The notes under the pieces: generated by a model
Told to the model about the DNA's origin: nothing
What the model saw: the letters and a program-made list of their open reading frames with translations, nothing else
Database searches by the model: none
In this document: positions 31,601 through 36,332 of the stretch, piece after piece
Numbering within the stretch: position 1 is the first letter of the stretch
Layout: every line of letters begins with the position of its first letter
DNA from: GCA-2686265 sp036010965
GTDB lineage: Bacteria; Planctomycetota; UBA1135; GCA-002686595
Direction of reading: 5' to 3'
NCBI GenBank assembly: GCA_036010965.1
Contig: DASCMO010000172.1
Coordinates: 1 to 36,332 of the forward strand
Length of the DNA: 36,332 nt
Made by a program: the position numbers and the translations under genes

Positions 31601-32137
31601 CTTCAAGGGCTGGGCGAAGCCCAGATCGACCAGCACCGCGTTCCCCTCGCCGTCGAGGCGCACGTTCTCGGGCTTGAGGTCCCCGTGCAGGAAGCCGGCG
31701 CCGTGGAGGGCCTCGAGGGCGCCGGCCAGACGCAGGGCGATGCGGCGCACGAGGGGCTCGGGCAGGGCGCCGGTGTCGGCCAGAACCTCTCCCAGATCCC
31801 GGCCCCCGACGAGATCGCTCGCGATCCAGGGGCCCTCGTCGCCCTCGCCGTGGCCGAGCACCGCGAGGAGCCCGGGGGCGCGCACGGAGAGCCCGATGAG
31901 CGCCTCGCGCTCGAAAGCCGCGCGGGCGTCAGCGTCGTCGTGCCACTCGGGGCGCAGGCGCTTGACGGCCACGGTCGTGCCCGCGGGCCGCCCTCCCCAG
32001 GCCTGTTCCAGACGAGCGCGCCAGACGCGGCTCGACGCGCCCTCGCCGATCTCCTCTTCCAGTCGGAATCGGGGTTCGGAGCGGTTCAAGGGAGGAGGCG
32101 GGGTCGGCGGTGGAGCGGGGACGCGAACGGGCAGCAT
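28601..32137 (-). CDS. Ser/Thr protein kinase fused to AAA ATPase and TPR repeats
   Basis: A 1178-residue cytoplasmic regulator. Residues 24-288 are a eukaryotic-type kinase: GEGASSRVWRA loop, AVKRL with Lys59, HGDLKPENV with Asp153, DLG with Asp171 in place of DFG, and PGTIAYLSPEQARG. Residues 318-560 form an ATPase module beginning FTPFVGRDKPLARL, with Walker A GEAGSGKS (354-361) and a Walker-B-like VPLIVFVDDV. The remaining 600 residues are Ala/Leu/Arg-rich helical pairs of TPR type. This arrangement is known from large signal-integrating kinases of Planctomycetota, Myxococcota and Actinobacteria (compare PknK). There is no DNA-binding domain at the C-terminus, so output is probably through phosphorylation or protein contacts. 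The ATG at 32137 starts just before the kinase; the frame open further upstream runs antisense through cysS. Divergent from cysS. Confidence 0.88.
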   Translation of the reverse strand: MLPVRVPAPPPTPPPPLNRSEPRFRLEEEIGEGASSRVWRARLEQAWGGRPAGTTVAVKRLRPEWHDDADARAAFEREALIGLSVRAPGLLAVLGHGEGDEGPWIASDLVGGRDLGEVLADTGALPEPLVRRIALRLAGALEALHGAGFLHGDLKPENVRLDGEGNAVLVDLGFAQPLKAQDADASRRPGTIAYLSPEQARGARADERSEVFSLGVLLYEIATGTHPFLAPGTTADESPALLAAAAFQRPSLRAPTLTPFFDLLLEEWLQAEPSARPDLAELARRLGQEERGEWWRTQLDLSAVARRGGRGEGAGGRFTPFVGRDKPLARLHESWRAVRERGDGDSGGIVWLRGEAGSGKSRLMDHFAAEVRRSDAPPLYLYTRCPDRAGERPCRPILLLLRRTLRLPARTAAGERERATLERLLPPSEVDAVMEALDPASAQATPSSVPVALAAWLAALARSVPLIVFVDDVRRAGAATLDVLTRLTQEVDDLPLLLVFGERAGAPWRRPQAGARLEREAAEACRTLTLDLEPLDEDELLVMIEALFHPTVPRARLARVLHKRSLGNPGQVVEILRELKAEGELSEHPDGDGLMLRGRPEALPLPRSMGALVGDALARRTEPERRWLRRLAVIGGRIDPTFLREAWSDETELDEVLLRLVADGWLSAAADRYRFARPALAEGIYSALGPDLRRTLHGEVADALGTAAGEEPSLSESFALAHHLRAAGRSRALLKVLEPLLAPLFARGQPQRVHTVCRWSLEALDALPATTEYARLAIRLLEAAADAADRLGFRAEQRLWLDRLSDLPLDPRTDPEGAGRVYLLHARFAASTGRLGAARAMLLNAAEWFALAHNAVLEGDALRRLALVQAQVGELDEARRLARRAAELAEEDLARALAQIALAVMDVLDDRIESALRRADRAVRLARRSGKVGVADVHAAANLLRSRAYRSGGRPRRALASAQRALRQARGAGERRLEAEAMARVGGLLLDVGAGEEAEARLREAVGLAAEIEDPRSEAIAAVFLAMLLLEREHAHEGEGGRVALTRALDLARDLSLQRLEAVGLAVLARKDHLDGDAAAARTRCARAMELLERFGAEAADRALIVGTHACLLREDGREKEAQSLVNELKRHLRRHSEQIESPLLRRRRRLMNQRMIDAALSWEGPLQPRMPGPGLGG

Positions 32138-32254
32138 CGCACAGGACGGGAGGCGTTGGGAGAGGGAATCGCGCCGTGTACAATCCCGCCGCCTGGGCCG
32201 CTGCGAGCGGGCCGCGGCCGCGCGACCGATGCGCGCGGGATCGAAAGGCGTACG

Positions 32255-33688
32255 TTGAGCTTCTTCGTCTACAACTCGTTGACCGGGCAAAAGGAGCCCT
32301 TCGAGCCCCTCGAGCCCGGCCGCGTGCGGATGTACAACTGCGGGCCCACGGTCTACAACCGCGCCCACATCGGGAACTTCCGGGCCTATCTCTTCGCGGA
32401 CACCCTGCGGCGCTGGATGGAGCACATCGGGCTGGAGGTGACCCAGGTGATGAACATCACCGACGTCGGGCACTTCACCGACGACGACGAGGACGAAGGC
32501 GAGGACAAGCTCGAGGCGCGCGCGCGTCGCGAGGGCGTCGATCCCTGGAAGATCAGCGAGGAGTACACACGCGTCTTCTTCGAGGATCTGGGGCGGCTCG
32601 GTTGCCTGCAGGCGGCGGTGTACCCGCGCGCCACCGATCACATCGTCGAGATGCTCGAGATGATCGACGGACTGGTCGAGACGGGTCATGCCTACCAGAA
32701 AGGTGGCAACGTCTACTTCGACATCACGCGCTTCGCGCGGTACGGACGGCTCTCTGGCAACCGGATCGAGGACCTGGACGCGGGCGCTCGCATCGCCGTC
32801 AACGAGGAGAAGCGCCATCCCGCCGACTTCGCCCTCTGGAAGAGCGATCCGCGCCACCTGATGAAGTGGGAGAGTCGCTTCGGGCCCGATGGGTTTCCCG
32901 GCTGGCACATCGAGTGCTCGGCGATGGCGCGCAAGCATCTCGGCGACCGCATCGACATCCACACCGGTGGGGAGGACAACATCTTCCCGCACCACGAGTG
33001 CGAGATCGCCCAGAGCGAGTGTTTCACGGGTGAGGCCTTCGCCACCTACTGGATGCACACCAAGTTCCTGCAGATCGACGGCGGGAAGATGAGCAAGAGT
33101 CTGGGCAACGTCTATTCGATCGACGACGTGGCCGAGCGCGGGTTCGAGCCGCGCGTGTTGCGCTACACCCTGCTGCGCGGCCACTACCGCCAGCCGCTCA
33201 ACTTCACCTGGGAGATCATGGCGGATTCGCAGAAGGCCCTCGAGGGTCTCGATGATCTCGTCGAGCGTTTGCGGGGCGTGCGGGAGGGTCGTGGCGCCGG
33301 TGCGCAGGAGGGAGCCGGCGAGGAGTTGGTCGCGGCGGCCGCGGCGGAGTTCGAGGCCGCGATGAACGACGACCTGAACGTCCCACGCGCCCTCGCGGCG
33401 ATCTTCGGCCTGGGCGCGCCGGTGCGTGAGGGTCGTGTCGGCGCGCGCTGTGCCGAGCGCGCCCTCGACCTCCTCGCGGCCGCCGACGCCGCCCTGGGCA
33501 TCGTCGAACTCGGCGCCGCCGCCGGTGCCACCGAAGACGACGCGGCCGTGCAGGCCCTCGTGGATGCCCGCCGCGAAGCCCGCGCACGCAAGGACTTCGC
33601 CGAGAGCGACCGCCTGCGCGACGAGCTGCTCGAGCGTGGGATTTTGCTCGAGGACACCTCCGCCGGCACGGTCTGGCGCAGGGGCTAG
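32255..33688 (+). CDS. cysS: Cysteine--tRNA ligase
   Basis: Charges tRNA-Cys; a class I synthetase of 477 residues, normal length. Features: FVYNSLTGQKEPFEPLEPG, then MYNCGPTVYNRAHIGNFR with zinc ligand Cys29 and the HIGH-type motif HIGN (38-41), MNITDVG, GWHIECSAM and FPHHECEIAQSE (further zinc ligands), and KMSKS (278-282). The start is TTG at 32255, set by the family N-terminus and an AAAGG site a few nt upstream; no ATG or GTG fits. A non-ATG start on a housekeeping gene may limit expression. In a genome encoding selenoproteins this enzyme has no special role, since Sec is made from serine on its own tRNA. The 273 nt after it (33689-33961) contain no gene I can support. Confidence 0.96.
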   Translation: MSFFVYNSLTGQKEPFEPLEPGRVRMYNCGPTVYNRAHIGNFRAYLFADTLRRWMEHIGLEVTQVMNITDVGHFTDDDEDEGEDKLEARARREGVDPWKISEEYTRVFFEDLGRLGCLQAAVYPRATDHIVEMLEMIDGLVETGHAYQKGGNVYFDITRFARYGRLSGNRIEDLDAGARIAVNEEKRHPADFALWKSDPRHLMKWESRFGPDGFPGWHIECSAMARKHLGDRIDIHTGGEDNIFPHHECEIAQSECFTGEAFATYWMHTKFLQIDGGKMSKSLGNVYSIDDVAERGFEPRVLRYTLLRGHYRQPLNFTWEIMADSQKALEGLDDLVERLRGVREGRGAGAQEGAGEELVAAAAAEFEAAMNDDLNVPRALAAIFGLGAPVREGRVGARCAERALDLLAAADAALGIVELGAAAGATEDDAAVQALVDARREARARKDFAESDRLRDELLERGILLEDTSAGTVWRRG

Positions 33689-33961
33689 TCCCACAGGACC
33701 GCGCACCCACCATCCCTCCCTCCACGAGACAGGGCCGCACGCGCCGAGACGATCGAGGTGGCTGCAGGGGAGCGAGCGGTGTCGGGAGCGCGGCAGGGAA
33801 GGGTCGGGCGGCAGAAATGAGAGAAGAGACCCCGCTGGGGGATGCGCAGCAGGTATTTGCAGCTGCGCTCGGCGCTCCCCGTGACTCAGTGGATGCGTGG
33901 GTCTCCAACGCGTCTAGACTGGAATACGTACCGCTCCCCCCATCCTCCGGAGGTCTCCGCC

Positions 33962-36332
33962 ATGTCGTCACTCGCCCTGCTCACGCTCGCTCTCGCGTGC
34001 TGGTCCCAGTCTGAGTCGCCCGTCCTCGATCTGGTGGAAGTGCGTCTCGCGGGCCGCGGTGAGCTGGAGCGCTTGCACCTGCTGGCGAGCGATGTGGACG
34101 ACCACGGCGCCCGCGGGGAGACGGCACGCATCTTCGCCGACGACCTCGAGCAGGTCCACCTGCGCAGCCTGGGCTTCGAGCTCGACGTGCGCGTGGAGGA
34201 CCTCGCCACGGCCTACGCTGCGCGCGCCGCGGCGGACTGGGCCGGCGGCGCCGTCGGGTCCATGGGGGGCTTTCGCACCCTGGCGGAGATCGAGCAGGAG
34301 ATGGACCGCCTCGCAGGGGATTTTCCCGGGCTCGTCTCGCCCCGCTGGTCCCTCGGGACCTCCCACGAGGGCCGCGAGATCTGGGCCATGCGCGTCTCTG
34401 ACAACCCCGGCGTGGACGAGCCCGCCGAACCGGTGGCCTGGTTCGACGCCCTGCATCACGCGCGCGAACCCATGTCCGGCGAGTCGCTGCTGCAGCTCAC
34501 GAACTGGCTCTGCGAGGGCTATGGCGTCGACCCCCAAGCCACGCGCGTGCTGAACACGCGCAGCCTGCTGCTGGTGCCCTGCGTCAACCCCGACGGCTAC
34601 GAGTACAACCGACAGACGAACCCTGGCGGCGGCGGGATGTGGCGCAAGAACCGGCGCATCAACGGCGGCGGCAGCTTCGGCGTGGACCTGAACCGCAACT
34701 ACTCCTTCGAGTGGGGTCCGGGCTGGCCCGGTTCGAGCGGCGACCCCGACAGCGAGACCTACCGCGGACCGGCGCCCTTCTCCGAACCGGAGTGCCAGGC
34801 GGTCCGGGCCGGCTTCGAGGCGCGCGTGCCCGCCACGTCGGTCTCGGCTCACACATTCTCGGACCTGTGGCTCTACCCCTGGGGCTACGACACGCCCGAC
34901 CCGCCCGACATCGCGCTCTACCATGAGCTCGGCGAACAGGCCACAGCGGTCAACGGTTGGATCCACGGCCCCGCCTCGCAGGTGCTCTACATCGCCAACG
35001 GCGTGAGCGTCGACTGGACCTACGGCCAGCATGGAGCGATCTCCTTCACGCCCGAGATCGGCGGCGACGCGGACGGGTTCTGGCCCCAGCCCTCGCGCAT
35101 CTCGGCCCTCTTCGAAGATGTGCGGCCCGGCTACCTGCAGACGGCCCTGGCCGCCGGCGCCTGGGTCGAGCGGGTCGGCGCGAACCTGACGGAGGTCGTC
35201 GGTGACGGCGACGAGCACATCGAGGCCGGCGAGACCTGGGATCTGACCCTGACGCTCGCCAATGGCGGTGTGGCCCAGGCCGCGGGGACCGTGAGTCTCG
35301 CCTCCACGGCGCCCGAGATCACAGTCGACCTCTCCGACGCGCCCTTCGACCTCGCCCCGGGAGCCCAGGGCTCGGCTGGTCCCTTGCGCCTGACCGTCGC
35401 CGCCGCCGCGCCGAGCGCGGCCTACGTCCTCGAGATCGGCCTCACCTGGGAGGGAGAGACCTCCGTCGAGCCTTTCTCCCTCGTCGTCGGCCAGCCGCGA
35501 CTGTTGGCCCACGACGACATGGAGAGCGATGACTTCGGCTGGACCGTGGCCGACGCGACCAACTACTCCTTCGAGCGGACGATCCCCCAGCAGACCACCA
35601 GCGGCGGCCAGACCGTGCAGCCCGGCAGCGACAACCCCGCCGGGAGCGGCTCGCGCTGCTGGGTGACGGGAGCGGCGGCCGGTTCGAGCGCGGGCACGAA
35701 CGATGTTGACGGGACCACTGTCCTCACCTCGCCGCGCTTCCGCGCCTCGGGCTTCGATCACCTCGAGCTCGAGTTCGCGCGCTGGTTCGCCAACCTTCCC
35801 GGCTCGGCACTCGATGACGTGCTGACGGTCGAGGTCTCCGACGACGGCGGCGGGAGCTGGGCGCTGTTGGAGTCCACCCCCAACGACAACCAGTGGCGCA
35901 CGGTGAGCTTTTCCCTCGAGGACCACACGACCCTCACGGACGACCTGCGCCTGCGCTTCACTGTCGCCGACGAGCCCAACAACGACCTGACCGAGGGGCT
36001 GCTCGATGATCTGCGCCTGTGGACCACCAGTACGCTGCCGACCCTTGGCCTGTGGGGGGCGACGGCGCTCGGCGAGGACCAGCGGATGTTCGTGGACGGC
36101 CCTCCGGGCGTCTCCTACCGCATCCAATGGTCCTTTACTTCCGGCTCGGGGCAGACGATCCCAGGCGTGGACGGGCGGCTCTACCTGACGGGGAACATCC
36201 GCACCCTGCGGACCGGGACGTCAGCCGGCACCGGCATGACCGAACTCCCCCTGCGCATCCCGCCCAACCCCGCCCTGCAAGGCCTGACGATCCACATGCA
36301 AGTCCTGCTCGACGAGGCTGGCAGTCAGGCAG
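33962..36332 (+). CDS. Secreted M14 zinc metallocarboxypeptidase, partial at right edge
   Basis: At least 790 residues, open to the end of the window; no stop is reached. A short signal peptide (MSSLALLTLALACWS) and a propeptide-like part (about 20-100) precede the peptidase (about 104-385). That domain has zinc ligands His166 and Glu169 in LHHAREP and His297 in VSAHTFSD, DLNRNYSFEW (substrate-binding Asn-Arg), the YPWGY segment and catalytic Glu365 in FTPEIGG. Members remove C-terminal residues from peptides outside the cell. Downstream are beta-rich accessory regions: a CARDB-like stretch (VGDGDEHIEAGETWDLTLTLANGG...), a jelly-roll-like part around DDMESDDFGWTV and DHLELEFARWF, and more at the edge. 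The start is firm: CCGGAGG (33947-33953) lies 8 nt before the ATG. Confidence 0.92.
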   Translation, partial: MSSLALLTLALACWSQSESPVLDLVEVRLAGRGELERLHLLASDVDDHGARGETARIFADDLEQVHLRSLGFELDVRVEDLATAYAARAAADWAGGAVGSMGGFRTLAEIEQEMDRLAGDFPGLVSPRWSLGTSHEGREIWAMRVSDNPGVDEPAEPVAWFDALHHAREPMSGESLLQLTNWLCEGYGVDPQATRVLNTRSLLLVPCVNPDGYEYNRQTNPGGGGMWRKNRRINGGGSFGVDLNRNYSFEWGPGWPGSSGDPDSETYRGPAPFSEPECQAVRAGFEARVPATSVSAHTFSDLWLYPWGYDTPDPPDIALYHELGEQATAVNGWIHGPASQVLYIANGVSVDWTYGQHGAISFTPEIGGDADGFWPQPSRISALFEDVRPGYLQTALAAGAWVERVGANLTEVVGDGDEHIEAGETWDLTLTLANGGVAQAAGTVSLASTAPEITVDLSDAPFDLAPGAQGSAGPLRLTVAAAAPSAAYVLEIGLTWEGETSVEPFSLVVGQPRLLAHDDMESDDFGWTVADATNYSFERTIPQQTTSGGQTVQPGSDNPAGSGSRCWVTGAAAGSSAGTNDVDGTTVLTSPRFRASGFDHLELEFARWFANLPGSALDDVLTVEVSDDGGGSWALLESTPNDNQWRTVSFSLEDHTTLTDDLRLRFTVADEPNNDLTEGLLDDLRLWTTSTLPTLGLWGATALGEDQRMFVDGPPGVSYRIQWSFTSGSGQTIPGVDGRLYLTGNIRTLRTGTSAGTGMTELPLRIPPNPALQGLTIHMQVLLDEAGSQA

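Noticed and set aside
32138..33706. Upstream extension of the kinase frame across cysS.
   Set aside because: It runs antisense to the cysS coding sequence; the kinase domain begins directly after the ATG at 32137.
33968..36127. Minus-strand open frame of over 700 codons opposite the carboxypeptidase gene.
   Set aside because: In GC-rich DNA the strand opposite a real gene is often free of stops. The plus strand has catalytic residues, a signal peptide and a strong ribosome site.

Overview
This is a GC-rich bacterial chromosome segment (clearly above 65% GC by eye) with about 24 tightly packed genes on both strands. A signal peptide or lipobox on many products, prolipoprotein diacylglyceryl transferase, a Kdo-kinase-like protein and an outer-membrane porin ending in Phe point to a diderm. 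The tiny EF-hand protein, the beta-propeller lipoprotein, the carboxypeptidase-regulatory-domain anchor protein and the kinase-ATPase-TPR regulator suggest Planctomycetota or a neighbouring group. That placement is inference; no rRNA or tRNA is present to settle it. I found no IS element, prophage or CRISPR array.

The most striking region is 57-5247. Three paralogous exported TlpA/thioredoxin-like proteins flank and follow a glycyl-tRNA synthetase. In the first (57-1181) and third (4183-5247) the first Cys of the WCxxC active site is an in-frame TGA. The sequence continues in the same frame as an intact thioredoxin half, giving W-Sec-G-P-C, and a SECIS-like hairpin follows each TGA. The middle paralogue (3097-4173) has Cys at that position (WCPTC). 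I read this as a Sec/Cys/Sec family of envelope thiol-disulfide selenoproteins. Conventional gene calling would cut the two Sec genes in half.

5265-16082 holds mostly housekeeping and envelope genes: a gamma-glutamyltransferase-like hydrolase, a double beta-propeller lipoprotein, a small membrane protein, an FAD amine-oxidase-fold oxidoreductase, a divergent RNase HII-like protein overlapping lgt, an archaeal-type Pus10 pseudouridine synthase without its THUMP domain, a FabZ-like dehydratase and a MATE exporter. 16079-24854 holds a membrane-anchored carboxypeptidase-regulatory-domain protein (start overlapped by the MATE gene), a membrane alkaline-phosphatase-superfamily protein, an EF-hand protein, a poorly coding stretch (20323-21157), a dicarboxylate/amino-acid symporter with an inserted PDZ-like domain, a KptA/Tpt1 RNA 2'-phosphotransferase with an Arg/Glu-repeat tail, and a Kdo-kinase-like protein.

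24981-28516 (minus strand) is an operon with stop/start overlaps: apbE (FMN transferase), a porin, an FMN-binding exported protein with the GAT flavinylation motif, and a four-helix His-rich membrane protein. Its promoter carries a perfect palindrome, TGAGACTGCGTCTCA, between the -35 and -10 elements, resembling a Fur-type operator. This looks like a flavin-based extracytoplasmic electron-transfer module, possibly linked to iron. The window ends with a large kinase/ATPase/TPR regulator divergent from cysS, then a secreted M14 metallocarboxypeptidase that runs off the right edge.
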